DNA from: Methylophaga thalassica
GTDB lineage: Bacteria; Pseudomonadota; Gammaproteobacteria; Nitrosococcales; Methylophagaceae
DNA: 64,000 nucleotides
Direction: 5' to 3'
Assembly (NCBI RefSeq): GCF_030159795.1
Contig: NZ_BSND01000013.1
Location: 124,001 to 188,000 of the forward strand
The number at the start of each line of letters is the position of its first letter. The first letter of the stretch is position 1. Below are positions 16,685 through 25,403 of this stretch, piece after piece. The translations under genes and the position numbers were made by a program. The notes under the pieces are model-generated. The model was not told where the DNA came from. It did no database searches and saw only the letters and a list, made by a program, of their open reading frames with translations.

Positions 16685-17950
16685 ATGCTCATCAACCGAC
16701 CCTTGGGGTTCCCTCCTGCTGCACACCTGTTTCTTTATCTGTTACCTGCGTTATTGCTGTTTTCGCGGGCAATAGCTGATGTAACTGTGGTACTCGTAGC
16801 GATTGCCTTTCTTATCTTCAGTTTTAAAAAATGTGATTGGGATTGGGTAAAACAGCCCTGGTTTTTAGCAATCTTGCTGTTTAATGCTTACCTTCTTGTC
16901 GTCAATCTGCCTTTGAGTAGTGATTCATCTGAAAGCTTGAAGTATGTGCTTACTTTTATAAGATGGCCTTTATTTGCAGTAGCTTTGTCATACTGGGTTT
17001 TCAGTGATGCTAAAAAAAGACAGCGCTTTCTTATTAGTTTATTGCTGACTATGCTGCTTATTATTGCCGACACATTACGGCAATATTTTTTTGATGTTGA
17101 CTGGTTTGGTATAGAGCGCTTTTCTGACACTCGTTTAACAGGTCCATTCCGTAGTCCTATTCCAGGCACGATGTTACTGAGACTGTGGTTTATCGCCTTA
17201 TTTGCTGCCTTTTTTATCCCACTTTTTAAATCGTCTGTTTTACGGCAATTAACGTTTCTGATGGTGGCGATGGGAAGTGGTTTTGTTTTTACCTTCCTAA
17301 CGGGGGAGAGAATGGCACTCATCTTGTTCAGCTCAGGCTGTGTCATCGTTTTTATCGCCATGTTACTGGAATATAAACAATACAAACAAAGCTTACTGCT
17401 TATGCTGGCTATGCTTGGTATCACATTGATGATCACCTTATTTTTATCACCTGAGATGTTTGAGAGAAGTATCGTGAGCATCGGTTCAAAGCTCTCAACA
17501 TTTGCTGAATCAGATTATGGCAGCGTGTTTAAGGCGGCCTGGCAGGTGTGGCGGGACAACTGGTGGTTGGGTAGTGGTTTACATACCTATCAAACAGTAT
17601 GTGAACAACAGCAGTTACTCATAGACAGCGGCCTGATGTGTACGCATCCGCATAATTTGTATTTGCAGTTAGGTGCAGAGACCGGTGTCATCGGCTTAGG
17701 TTTATTTTTGTTTATGCTGTATTTGCTATACAAACATGTCTTAGGCCCATTATTGGCTGAGCGTCAGTGGATAAAGGCCGCTTTGAGTTTTTCGGTATTA
17801 ACGGTGAGTTTTTGGCCGCTCACTGGAGGCATCAGCGTTCTGAGTAACTGGGTGGCGGCACTGGTATGGTTAGGGGTTGCCTGGGTGTTAGCTATATCCT
17901 CGGTAGATAGCTCAGAACCCGATCGACGCTTAACTGATGTAAATCGTTGA
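16685..17950 (+). CDS. O-antigen ligase / Wzy-family polymerase (WaaL-like)
   Basis: The 421-residue integral membrane protein has about ten or more hydrophobic segments across its length. It has the hallmark periplasmic loop and motif CTHPHNLYLQLGAETGVIGL (about residues 318-337) of the WaaL/Wzy_C superfamily. Such enzymes join O-antigen or another undecaprenyl-linked glycan to the lipid A core in the periplasm. It faces the LPS glycosyltransferase genes, and its last 59 bases overlap the heptosyltransferase gene tail to tail. The neighbours favour O-antigen ligase over polymerase, but sequence alone does not separate them. Confidence 0.87.
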   Translation: MLINRPLGFPPAAHLFLYLLPALLLFSRAIADVTVVLVAIAFLIFSFKKCDWDWVKQPWFLAILLFNAYLLVVNLPLSSDSSESLKYVLTFIRWPLFAVALSYWVFSDAKKRQRFLISLLLTMLLIIADTLRQYFFDVDWFGIERFSDTRLTGPFRSPIPGTMLLRLWFIALFAAFFIPLFKSSVLRQLTFLMVAMGSGFVFTFLTGERMALILFSSGCVIVFIAMLLEYKQYKQSLLLMLAMLGITLMITLFLSPEMFERSIVSIGSKLSTFAESDYGSVFKAAWQVWRDNWWLGSGLHTYQTVCEQQQLLIDSGLMCTHPHNLYLQLGAETGVIGLGLFLFMLYLLYKHVLGPLLAERQWIKAALSFSVLTVSFWPLTGGISVLSNWVAALVWLGVAWVLAISSVDSSEPDRRLTDVNR

Positions 17951-18794
17951 CTTGCAGAGCCTGAAATTGACCTCGCTCAATTTCAGAGCGGCTCACAGAG
18001 GTTGTTGGTCCGAATAAAGCGAGACCGGGGCGGCCGAGGCATGAAGCGATATGACTGGGGCCGGTATCATTACCGATGATATAACTAGCCTCTTTCAAAA
18101 TGCCTGCCAGTTCAAACCAATTGAATAAGTCGTCTTTGCTGTTAGGGCTATAACCGGACAGCTTCGCTGCCATATCTAATTCATCGGGACCTAATATATT
18201 CACTACTCCATAACCGAGCTCGATAAGTGCTTTTGATAAGGCGGGATAGTATGGCCAACGCTTTTCTTTATGCTGAGCCGAGCTACCGGGAATAAGTGCA
18301 ATATATGGCTTGTAAATCGGGTATTTGCTCAATGTTTCGGATGTTTTTTCAACCATCCAGCTAACGTTTGGTGATAAGGCATAATGATGAGGGATGTCTG
18401 ATTCGGTGAGTAACTGTACTAAGCCTTTTAGTCCTGATTCTGGCGCGGCCTTTGTGCGTCGACTTATCCACCTCAGCTTAGGTAAAAAGAAGCGCTGATA
18501 TAAGGCACTGCGATCAGAGTTCTGTAAATCAATAATAAGATCAAACTGTTCATTAATCAGTTGCTTACGAAGCTTCCACTGCTGCTGTACATGACGAAGA
18601 GGCAGTCTGTCGTCGATGATGATGCGATCAACGTAGGGAGAACGTTGCATTAACGACTTATACCGAGACATGGTTAATAAAACAATTTCTGCCCGTCTAA
18701 AGTATTGGCGAATGTCGCGGAATATCCCATCTGCCTGGATAAGATCACCAAACGCACCGTGTTTGATAAGCAATAATTTGCCAGCCTGCGTCAT
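17892..18794 (-). CDS. Glycosyltransferase family 9 (LPS heptosyltransferase-like)
   Basis: The 300-residue product starts with LLLIKHGAFGDLIQADGIFR, the GT9 N-terminal motif that binds the acceptor, and has the nucleotide-sugar motif GNDTGPSHIASCLGRPGLAL near residues 240-260. GT9 enzymes add heptose from ADP-heptose, or related sugars, to the inner core of LPS on the cytoplasmic face of the inner membrane. It is last of four same-strand genes (20933-21898, 19805-20926, 18798-19808, this one), spaced by only 3-6 bases or overlapping, so an operon is almost certain. Its 3' end overlaps the ligase gene by 59 bases. Confidence 0.9.
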   Translation of the reverse strand: MTQAGKLLLIKHGAFGDLIQADGIFRDIRQYFRRAEIVLLTMSRYKSLMQRSPYVDRIIIDDRLPLRHVQQQWKLRKQLINEQFDLIIDLQNSDRSALYQRFFLPKLRWISRRTKAAPESGLKGLVQLLTESDIPHHYALSPNVSWMVEKTSETLSKYPIYKPYIALIPGSSAQHKEKRWPYYPALSKALIELGYGVVNILGPDELDMAAKLSGYSPNSKDDLFNWFELAGILKEASYIIGNDTGPSHIASCLGRPGLALFGPTTSVSRSEIERGQFQALQVNDLHQLSVDRVLSYLPRI

Positions 18795-18797
18795 AAG

Positions 18798-19808
18798 CTA
18801 AGCGTCGGTTAATGCTTGATAAACAGCAAGCGTATTTTCTGTCATGGCTTCCAGTGTCATAGCTTGATGAGCAAATACAATCGCCTTCTGCATCAGTCTT
18901 TGCCAATGAGCTGGGTTTTCCAGAAGACTTTCTAAGCGTCGACGAAAGGCTTTGCTATCAGCGATAGGGACAATTAAAGTTTTATCCAGCACTTCATTAG
19001 CAACCGGAACATCTGTTGATAAAATTGGCATATTTAACAGTAATGCTTCGCTACACACATAGGAGAAACCTTCTCGTCTGGAACTGATTAACACGCCATC
19101 ACAGGACTGCATCAGTGAACTGACATCAGGTCGGTAGCCCGTTAGATGACAGTGTGTATGAGGGGATAGCTCCTGAATTTGTTTTTGTAGGCGATGTCTT
19201 TCCTTGCCTTCACCAATAATGAGTAAGTTCAAGTGCAGGCCGTCTATGGCCTCCAGCAATAAATCAAAACCTTTTGCTTCAACCAAACGACCAACAGCAC
19301 ATAATGTGGGTAAGTCAGGATTCAGCCCAAACTCTTCATACAGATTAATCTTTTTTACCTTTGGCGGTGAAATGCCATTGTAGACAGTCACTGCATTCGG
19401 GGTATTCAACTGAGAGCGTAGCGTGTTACTAACCGCGATAGCTTGATCCAGCTTGGCGTAATCTTTTACTTTGCTTTTGATGTTGTGCAGTGTTCCCACG
19501 GTTTTTGCTGAATGGAAATAGCGACATTTATTTAACACCGCCGTCGCTTTATTGGCCTGGGCATGCACAATATCGGCATGGGAGCGATGGATGAAATACA
19601 GCACCTTTAACCAAAGCCATGGATTATTTCGGCTTAGACGGGCATTTACCGGAAAACGCTGTATTTGCTCAGGTAAGGTATCTAAAAACTGAGGATCAGC
19701 AATAACGCTGACCGTGTGCCCGGCTTTATTGAGGCTAATACAAAGTTCGCGAACATGTTTTTCCAGCCCACCCTCACCTCTGCTTAATAGGATCTGACAG
19801 ATATTCAC
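18798..19808 (-). CDS. Glycosyltransferase family 4, LPS core assembly
   Basis: The 336-residue GT-B fold protein starts MNICQILLSRGEGGLEKHVR, the family 4 acceptor motif, and carries the E-x7-E donor motif in RREGFSYVCSEAL near residue 245. It would transfer a sugar from a nucleotide donor to the growing LPS core at the inner membrane. Its start overlaps the end of the next upstream GT4 gene by 4 bases, and the GT9 gene follows 3 bases later. The specific sugar and linkage cannot be read from the sequence. Confidence 0.9.
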   Translation of the reverse strand: MNICQILLSRGEGGLEKHVRELCISLNKAGHTVSVIADPQFLDTLPEQIQRFPVNARLSRNNPWLWLKVLYFIHRSHADIVHAQANKATAVLNKCRYFHSAKTVGTLHNIKSKVKDYAKLDQAIAVSNTLRSQLNTPNAVTVYNGISPPKVKKINLYEEFGLNPDLPTLCAVGRLVEAKGFDLLLEAIDGLHLNLLIIGEGKERHRLQKQIQELSPHTHCHLTGYRPDVSSLMQSCDGVLISSRREGFSYVCSEALLLNMPILSTDVPVANEVLDKTLIVPIADSKAFRRRLESLLENPAHWQRLMQKAIVFAHQAMTLEAMTENTLAVYQALTDA

Positions 19809-20926
19809 GATGCGGCGCTTTGCTGTAAAACGCGTTTATAGACTGATAGTGTGGTATCCAACATGGATTGCAAAATGAATGGATGGGATTCCGGCACCGT
19901 GGGTGGGGCAAGTAACCATTTCGTCGCTAAGCTGACAGCTGCGGCTTTATCTCCGGTGCTCACTCTGCCTTCTGGTAACACTGTCGAAAGTTGTTCTTCT
20001 ACGCCGCCATGCGCATAGGCAATAACGGGTACACCCAGGCTCAATGCTTCAATGGTCACTCGCCCAAAGGCTTCAGGCTGCAGTGATAGTGACATCACTA
20101 AATTTGAAATAGACATAATTTCTTTCAGATCACTACGGTGACCAATGAAGCTGATATCGTTGATTACACCAAGTTCTGCCGCACGCTGCTGGAGTTCAGC
20201 TAAAAAGGCGGACTTTCCTTTTTTAGTTTCACCCACGATAAGTCCGTGAACATCTGAATAATATTTTTTGAGTTCAGCGATAATCTCAATAAAATCCGCC
20301 TGACCCTTCCAGCGTGTAATACGTCCAGGCAGCGTAATTATTAGTTTTCCCTGAGTTTGTGGAAAGCTTCGATACCAATGTTTTAGCCATTCGCTATCAG
20401 GTTCAAAACCATAAGGAAAATCGCGTCTGTCTATACCTCGGTAATTGAGGGTGAGATTGTCTTTGACCCCGTAATGGGTGGTGACATAGTCGCGAATTTT
20501 TTCTGATACCACAAACACATGTTCGCCCTTGGTCATGATTCTGCTGTAGCCGTTGACAGAATAGGTGCCGTGAACAGTAGTGATGAATTTAGGTCGTGAT
20601 TGTTTGGGTAAAGATTTCCAGGCGAAATAACAGACCCATGCTGGCATACGTGATCGGACATGCAAAATATCCACACGATTTTTCACCAGAAAGCGGCGCA
20701 ATCGTGGAATAAGACGGAATGTGGCCAGCGATTTTCGGCCAATATTCCAGTTGATATGCTCACTCCCTTGTCTGGTGAGTTTATCAACTAAGCGTCCACC
20801 TGCAGAAATGACAAGCGAGCGATGGCCTTGGCTTGCCAGATAGTGTCCGACTTCCAATGTACCTCGCTCAACGCCACCCGATTCAAGCGCAGGTAATACC
20901 TGAACAACTGTTAAACGTTCTGCCAT
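19805..20926 (-). CDS. Glycosyltransferase family 4, LPS core assembly
   Basis: The 373-residue product begins LTVVQVLPALESGGVERGTL, a strong GT4 signature. It contains IITLPGRITRWKGQADFIEI at the domain boundary and the E-x7-E donor motif in PEAFGRVTIEAL. It is a retaining glycosyltransferase of the GT-B fold. It lies 6 bases after the ELM1-like gene and overlaps the following GT4 gene by 4 bases. The first half resembles lipopolysaccharide core enzymes of the RfaG/WaaG type, but the acceptor is not certain. Confidence 0.9.
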   Translation of the reverse strand: MAERLTVVQVLPALESGGVERGTLEVGHYLASQGHRSLVISAGGRLVDKLTRQGSEHINWNIGRKSLATFRLIPRLRRFLVKNRVDILHVRSRMPAWVCYFAWKSLPKQSRPKFITTVHGTYSVNGYSRIMTKGEHVFVVSEKIRDYVTTHYGVKDNLTLNYRGIDRRDFPYGFEPDSEWLKHWYRSFPQTQGKLIITLPGRITRWKGQADFIEIIAELKKYYSDVHGLIVGETKKGKSAFLAELQQRAAELGVINDISFIGHRSDLKEIMSISNLVMSLSLQPEAFGRVTIEALSLGVPVIAYAHGGVEEQLSTVLPEGRVSTGDKAAAVSLATKWLLAPPTVPESHPFILQSMLDTTLSVYKRVLQQSAAS

Positions 20927-20932
20927 TAAGGA

Positions 20933-21898
20933 TTAACTGAGCTGTGGTATTGGCAAGGTTTGAGGTTGTACCACCCCATCTAACCAGTTTTTCATGATCC
21001 AGTCTGCACAGCGTTCTGATTCCATAAATCCCGGAACAGGTTGCAGGCGGCTTTTATAATGACCCAGGCTATCGAAGCGAACCGCATAGCCATCACCGAC
21101 AAGTTTGCTGAGTCCACGCGACACACGGTTATCGCGTTTAACAGGCATATTAAGAATACCGACGGCTGTTTTAGCTGTGAGTGCCTCATATACCATTGAG
21201 ACAGAGTCTTCGCTTATCCAGGCGCTGTAACATGCGGCTAATTGCTGTGCTACCCAATTCCGGTCGGTTTCTTCAAACGGCACAATCGTCAGATTCTCCA
21301 GTTTGAAGCCAAGCATATGAGTGGCAAAATTTGCAGGTGTACGGGGAGAGGTGGTCAGCGTATAGTGAATGCGAGGGTTTTGTTTACAAAGCTGAGTAAC
21401 CTGTGAGATGAGTTGGCTTTCGTTCCAGTCACAGTGTTTGGATGGGCCACCAATCATTATCAGACCTTCGTTTTTTTTATGCTCACCAGCGGCATGGATA
21501 GGGTTAAGCACCCCCCGGGTTTCCAACACATTCCCACCACCTTGATAATAGTCATGCTCTGGTATTAAGCTAAGATCAAAAAACGACACAGGTAAGCTGG
21601 GCTGCATCAAGACAATCGTTTGCCCGCCATACACTTTTTTTGCTGCCAGCATGTGAAGATGCGTGCGATGACCTGCTCCGACGATGAGATCAGGTAATGG
21701 CAGTCCCTGACCTGCAGGCCAGGTCGTACTCAATAAGTCAAACACAGGTTGTAGACGACCACTTACCGGAATATCAAAACTTTCACAGGGCATTTTACGT
21801 TTCAAGGCATTGACCAAACCCAAGGACTGACTTTGATGACCGGGTTTTCCATCAGTGAGCCGCCAGATAGTAATGTTTTCAGCGTTATTAGTACTCAT
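20933..21898 (-). CDS. ELM1-like (DUF1022, mitochondrial-fission ELM1 family) protein
   Basis: The 321-residue product has the family motifs WRLTDGKPGHQSQSLGL at the N-terminus and VGAGHRTHLHMLAAKK near residue 80. It also has SEDSVSMVYEALTAKTAVGI, which resembles the donor-binding end of GT-B glycosyltransferases. Bacterial members lie almost always in LPS gene clusters, as here, and are thought to be glycosyltransferase-like. The ATG at 21896-21898 is preceded by AGGTG and begins the conserved part; an upstream in-frame start at 21949 adds a hydrophobic stretch not needed by the family. It is the first gene of the four-gene LPS operon. Confidence 0.85.
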   Translation of the reverse strand: MSTNNAENITIWRLTDGKPGHQSQSLGLVNALKRKMPCESFDIPVSGRLQPVFDLLSTTWPAGQGLPLPDLIVGAGHRTHLHMLAAKKVYGGQTIVLMQPSLPVSFFDLSLIPEHDYYQGGGNVLETRGVLNPIHAAGEHKKNEGLIMIGGPSKHCDWNESQLISQVTQLCKQNPRIHYTLTTSPRTPANFATHMLGFKLENLTIVPFEETDRNWVAQQLAACYSAWISEDSVSMVYEALTAKTAVGILNMPVKRDNRVSRGLSKLVGDGYAVRFDSLGHYKSRLQPVPGFMESERCADWIMKNWLDGVVQPQTLPIPQLS

Positions 21899-22096
21899 GG
21901 TGACAGCACCTAAGATTAAATAAAAAGCAAAGTTGCCTCTGTCTAGCAAGGCGATTTGCTGTGGACTATAGGGCTGGAGTATTAAAGTTTTATGAAAATG
22001 AGAGATACTTCGCAGAAAATAAATTAGGGAGTCTTGTCTCTGGAAGCGTCAGCCGAGCTGAGTCATAGTGAGACAGCGGCATCAAAAGGAGTGAAT

Positions 22097-22546
22097 ATGA
22101 TTGAGCGTGATGAAGATACATTTAGTGCGTTAAAGGAAATGGCTGAAGATGCGCAATTGAGCTCCCGTAACTACAATGACGAATTAATCGGACTCGAGTA
22201 TTACAGTAATCTGACCGTATTGAGTGATGAAGAGCTGAACTTATTAGTGAGTTTATGGCATGAGAAGTATGTGACCTGCCAAAAAGAGAAACTGGCGTCG
22301 CAATGGATGGTCATCCAGATCTTCATTCTTATTTTATTGGCAATCTATGTGGCTTGGGTATCAGGGGGAATTGCTGGTACGCTGATCAGTATTGTGGGTG
22401 TTATCGCCATGATCGCTATGATTGAAGATAAGCGGGTCGCTGTTGCCAAGCGGAATTTATCTGATGCCCGCCAAGTCTATCAAACACTGGGTGAACTCAA
22501 ACAAAGCAGACAACGGTCTTACGAAAAACAACAACATCCCATTTGA
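22097..22546 (+). CDS. Hypothetical two-helix inner-membrane protein
   Basis: The 149-residue product is not recognised. It has an acidic N-terminal soluble part, two closely spaced transmembrane segments near residues 70-88 and 90-110 (MVIQIFILILLAIYVAWVSG, IAGTLISIVGVIAMIAMIED), and a basic coiled-coil C-terminal tail. The ATG at 22097 has AAAAGGAGTGAAT directly upstream, a much better start than the in-frame codon at 22034. It is followed after 59 bases by tpx, but the two have separate ribosome sites and may not be functionally linked. Confidence 0.72.
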   Translation: MIERDEDTFSALKEMAEDAQLSSRNYNDELIGLEYYSNLTVLSDEELNLLVSLWHEKYVTCQKEKLASQWMVIQIFILILLAIYVAWVSGGIAGTLISIVGVIAMIAMIEDKRVAVAKRNLSDARQVYQTLGELKQSRQRSYEKQQHPI

Positions 22547-22605
22547 AAAGAATAGTTTTAAACCCGTTTTATATTGTTTATATAACTAAAATTAAAGGAG
22601 ATTTT

Positions 22606-23100
22606 ATGACTACGGTGACATTAAAAGGTACACCTTTTGAGACTGTCGGTGAATTACCGGCTGTGGGAAGTAAGGCACCTGAATTTAGCCTGACAAAAGA
22701 TGATTTGTCTGAATTAACACTGGCAGATTTATCTGGCCGCGTTGTGTTAAATGTTTTTCCGTCGGTAGATACGCCTACCTGTGCGATGTCAGTCAGACAA
22801 TTTAATACAAAAGCAGCAGCACTGGATAACACCACTGTGGTTTGTGTTTCAAAAGACTTACCGTTTGCAATGGCTCGTTTTTGTGGGGCTGAAGGCATTG
22901 ATAATGTAGTCACTGGCTCGGCTTTCCGTTCTTCATTTGCTGAGGATTACGGCTTATTAATGAAAGACGGACCGTTAGCCGGACTATGTTCACGCGTAGT
23001 TGTGGTCATTGATGAAAACGGTAAAGTCGTTTACACAGAACAAGTCAGCGAAATTGCTGATGAACCTGATTATGAAAAAGCGTTATCTGCACTTAGCTAA
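22606..23100 (+). CDS. tpx: Thiol peroxidase (2-Cys peroxiredoxin Tpx)
   Basis: Tpx reduces hydrogen peroxide and alkyl hydroperoxides using thioredoxin. The 164-residue product has the peroxidatic Cys in SVDTPTCAMSVRQF and the resolving Cys in PFAMARFCGAEG, with the family N-terminus VTLKGTPFETVGELPAVGSK. Length is normal. The ATG at 22606 follows AAAGGAG at a good distance; the longer in-frame reading from 22543 adds 21 residues absent from the family. A strong terminator follows at 23118, so tpx is transcribed to its own end. Confidence 0.97.
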   Translation: MTTVTLKGTPFETVGELPAVGSKAPEFSLTKDDLSELTLADLSGRVVLNVFPSVDTPTCAMSVRQFNTKAAALDNTTVVCVSKDLPFAMARFCGAEGIDNVVTGSAFRSSFAEDYGLLMKDGPLAGLCSRVVVVIDENGKVVYTEQVSEIADEPDYEKALSALS

Positions 23101-23117
23101 GACGTGTGGTAACGATC

Positions 23118-23158
23118 AAAGCCCTGTTCAACACTACGTTGAACAGGGCTTTTTTTTG
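23118..23158 (+). terminator. Rho-independent terminator of tpx
   Basis: AAAGCCCTGTTCAA and TTGAACAGGGCTTT form a 14-bp stem with a 7-base loop and are followed by eight Ts. Confidence 0.93.
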
Positions 23159-23200
23159 CTTGAAAAAGTGAGCTGAGCTTATTTTGCCGGAGGTGTGTAG

Positions 23201-23845
23201 ATGATAAATCCGGATACACAATTATTTTCATCTGTGTCGGTGCTTGCTGAATTCCATCCTTTGGCAAGAGCGGTCCAGTTCTGGTCCGACAAAAATGGAC
23301 AGCGCCATAGTAAAGTTGTTTATGAGCATATTGCTCCGACTGCGATGCAAGCGCTGGAAGTCGATATTGCCATTATTGCGGATCAACTCGGTAAGGCGTC
23401 ACTGCCAGATTTTTATCAGTTTTGCAGTGATATTGAATTGATCTTTCACGGTGCACAGCCATCGGGTCCCGTCGCTGCTATATCTGATATTGACTGGCTG
23501 CGGTTAAGACGTATCTCAATCTATGCTCAGTACTGGAAAAACAGGAATCCTGCAGAAGTGAATAAGTTATTAAGTTTTGTGATGGGAATTCCCCTTTATA
23601 GTCAGATTGTTGCTCAACTCATCGCTTCGGAAAAGAGTGACAGTAAACAGGAGATACTGCAGGGAATCACTTTGTCAGGCGGTGTTTATCTGGTAGGCGT
23701 GGAACGCTATAAACAGCTTTTTAGGCGGGAAATAGATCAAGCATTTAATGAAGCAAAAATCCTGGTTTCAGCCTTTCGGGGTACACATGAAGAAAATGCG
23801 GCAGAACTGATCAACAGTATGGTTGAAGCAGCATTACCTAAATGA
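23201..23845 (+). CDS. Hypothetical protein upstream of the ATP-grasp operon
   Basis: The 214-residue product is not recognised. It has no signal peptide or membrane segment and appears mostly alpha-helical and soluble, with a hydrophobic stretch LLSFVMGIPLYSQIVAQLIA near residue 125. GGAGGTGTGTAG gives an excellent ribosome site for the ATG at 23201. It is on the same strand as the ATP-grasp operon, which starts 94 bases later, but the gap makes co-transcription uncertain. Whether it belongs to the peptide-ligase system can only be judged by comparing neighbourhoods in other genomes. Confidence 0.72.
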   Translation: MINPDTQLFSSVSVLAEFHPLARAVQFWSDKNGQRHSKVVYEHIAPTAMQALEVDIAIIADQLGKASLPDFYQFCSDIELIFHGAQPSGPVAAISDIDWLRLRRISIYAQYWKNRNPAEVNKLLSFVMGIPLYSQIVAQLIASEKSDSKQEILQGITLSGGVYLVGVERYKQLFRREIDQAFNEAKILVSAFRGTHEENAAELINSMVEAALPK

Positions 23846-23939
23846 GGCTGAAAATTAACCTAGCTTTTAAGTCAGGTATAACTTTTGCTCTCTTTATTAA
23901 CGACAACGTTCTTTTTGCTAAAACCTGATGGGGGGACTG

Positions 23940-25403
23940 ATGAAGGACATATGGAAAGACTACGATCCGGGATCATTTTTTGATGAACTCATGTTTGCAA
24001 AACATCAGCCCAGAGCATTCAGTTTTAAGTTACTTGAATACTTGCGTTGCATGGAAAAAGAAGCCTTTACGCAGCGTGTTAAAGAGTCAGAAGTGGAAAT
24101 GCTGGAGCGTGGTATTACCTTCACCATATATAGTGATGCAGGGAATATAGACCGGGCTTGGCCGTTCGATATTATTCCCCGCGCTATCCCAAAAGTTGAG
24201 TGGGAACGCACCGAAAAGGGGCTGAAACAACGTATTTGTGCCTTAAATCAGTTCATTCAGGATATTTATAACGAAGGTAACATTATCAACGATGGCATTA
24301 TGCCCGCCGACGTTGTGTATCAGTCAAAAGGCTACCGTAAAGAATGCCATGGTATGACACCGGCTCATGGAGTCTGGGCAAATATCTGTGGTTCTGATCT
24401 GGTACGTGATCATGAAGGTACTTTATATGTGCTTGAGGATAATCTACGGGTGCCATCGGGTGTGGCTTATATGCTTGAAAACAGAAAAACCACTAAACGC
24501 GTTTTCCCCGAGTTATTTAAATTATTAAATATTAGTCCTGTTGATGCTTATCCCGAGCATTTAGCTGAAATGCTCGCCTCATTACGCCCCGATTTATCTA
24601 ATCCCACGATGGCTTTGTTGACACCAGGTATCTATAACTCTGCCTATTTTGAGCATGCGTTTCTGGCTCAGCAGGCAGGTTTGATTTTACTGGAAGGGGC
24701 CGATCTGCTGGTGGGTGATGACGACTATGTCTATATGAAAACCATTCATGGTCTTGAGCGTGTTGATGTGATTTACCGCCGTATCGATGACGATTTTATT
24801 GATCCGGAAGTCTTTCGCCCTGATTCGATGTTGGGGGTACCGGGCATCATGCGTTCATGGCGTGCCGGTAAGGTAGCCATTGCCAATGCGCCTGGTTGCG
24901 GTGTGGCTGATGACAAAGTCATTTATGCCTATGTGCCCGATATGATCCGTTATTACCTGAATGAAGAGCCTATCTTAAGTAATGTACCTACCTGGTTATG
25001 TCGTAATGATGAGGATCTGCAGCACGTGCTTCAACACCTTCCTGAGTTAGTGGTCAAGCCTGCGAATGAGTCGGGTGGTTACGGTATGCTGGTCGGGCCA
25101 CATTCTTCTGCGGAGAAAGTAGAAGAGTTTCGTGATTTACTAATCAATGATCCGAAAAATTATATTGCTCAGCCCACCTTGAGTTTATCAGTCTCTCCCA
25201 CCTGTTGTGATGAAACCATCGCCCCCCGTCATGTTGATTTGAGGCCTTTCATCCTCTCTGGAGATGATGTTTATGTCACACCTGGCGGGCTAACCCGTGT
25301 GGCGATGGTCAAAGGTTCATTAGTAGTTAACTCATCTCAGGGTGGAGGAAGTAAAGATACCTGGATTGTCGATGAAAGCCGCCAGCTTGTGGAGGAAGAC
25401 TAA
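23940..25403 (+). CDS. Circularly permuted ATP-grasp amidoligase-like protein
   Basis: The 487-residue product belongs to the circularly permuted ATP-grasp type 2 family (DUF404/DUF407). Motifs seen are VYQSKGYRKECHGMTPAHGV, ICGSDLVRDHEGTLYVLEDN, RVPSGVAYMLENR and the C-terminal PRHVDLRPFILSGDDVYVTP. ATP-grasp enzymes join a carboxylate to an amine via an acyl phosphate, so a peptide-bond-forming role is predicted; the substrates are unknown. The ATG at 23940 follows a GGGGGGA ribosome site; an in-frame ATG at 23928 lies within that site. It shares a TAATG junction with the alpha-E gene, so translation of the two is coupled. Confidence 0.92.
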   Translation: MKDIWKDYDPGSFFDELMFAKHQPRAFSFKLLEYLRCMEKEAFTQRVKESEVEMLERGITFTIYSDAGNIDRAWPFDIIPRAIPKVEWERTEKGLKQRICALNQFIQDIYNEGNIINDGIMPADVVYQSKGYRKECHGMTPAHGVWANICGSDLVRDHEGTLYVLEDNLRVPSGVAYMLENRKTTKRVFPELFKLLNISPVDAYPEHLAEMLASLRPDLSNPTMALLTPGIYNSAYFEHAFLAQQAGLILLEGADLLVGDDDYVYMKTIHGLERVDVIYRRIDDDFIDPEVFRPDSMLGVPGIMRSWRAGKVAIANAPGCGVADDKVIYAYVPDMIRYYLNEEPILSNVPTWLCRNDEDLQHVLQHLPELVVKPANESGGYGMLVGPHSSAEKVEEFRDLLINDPKNYIAQPTLSLSVSPTCCDETIAPRHVDLRPFILSGDDVYVTPGGLTRVAMVKGSLVVNSSQGGGSKDTWIVDESRQLVEED

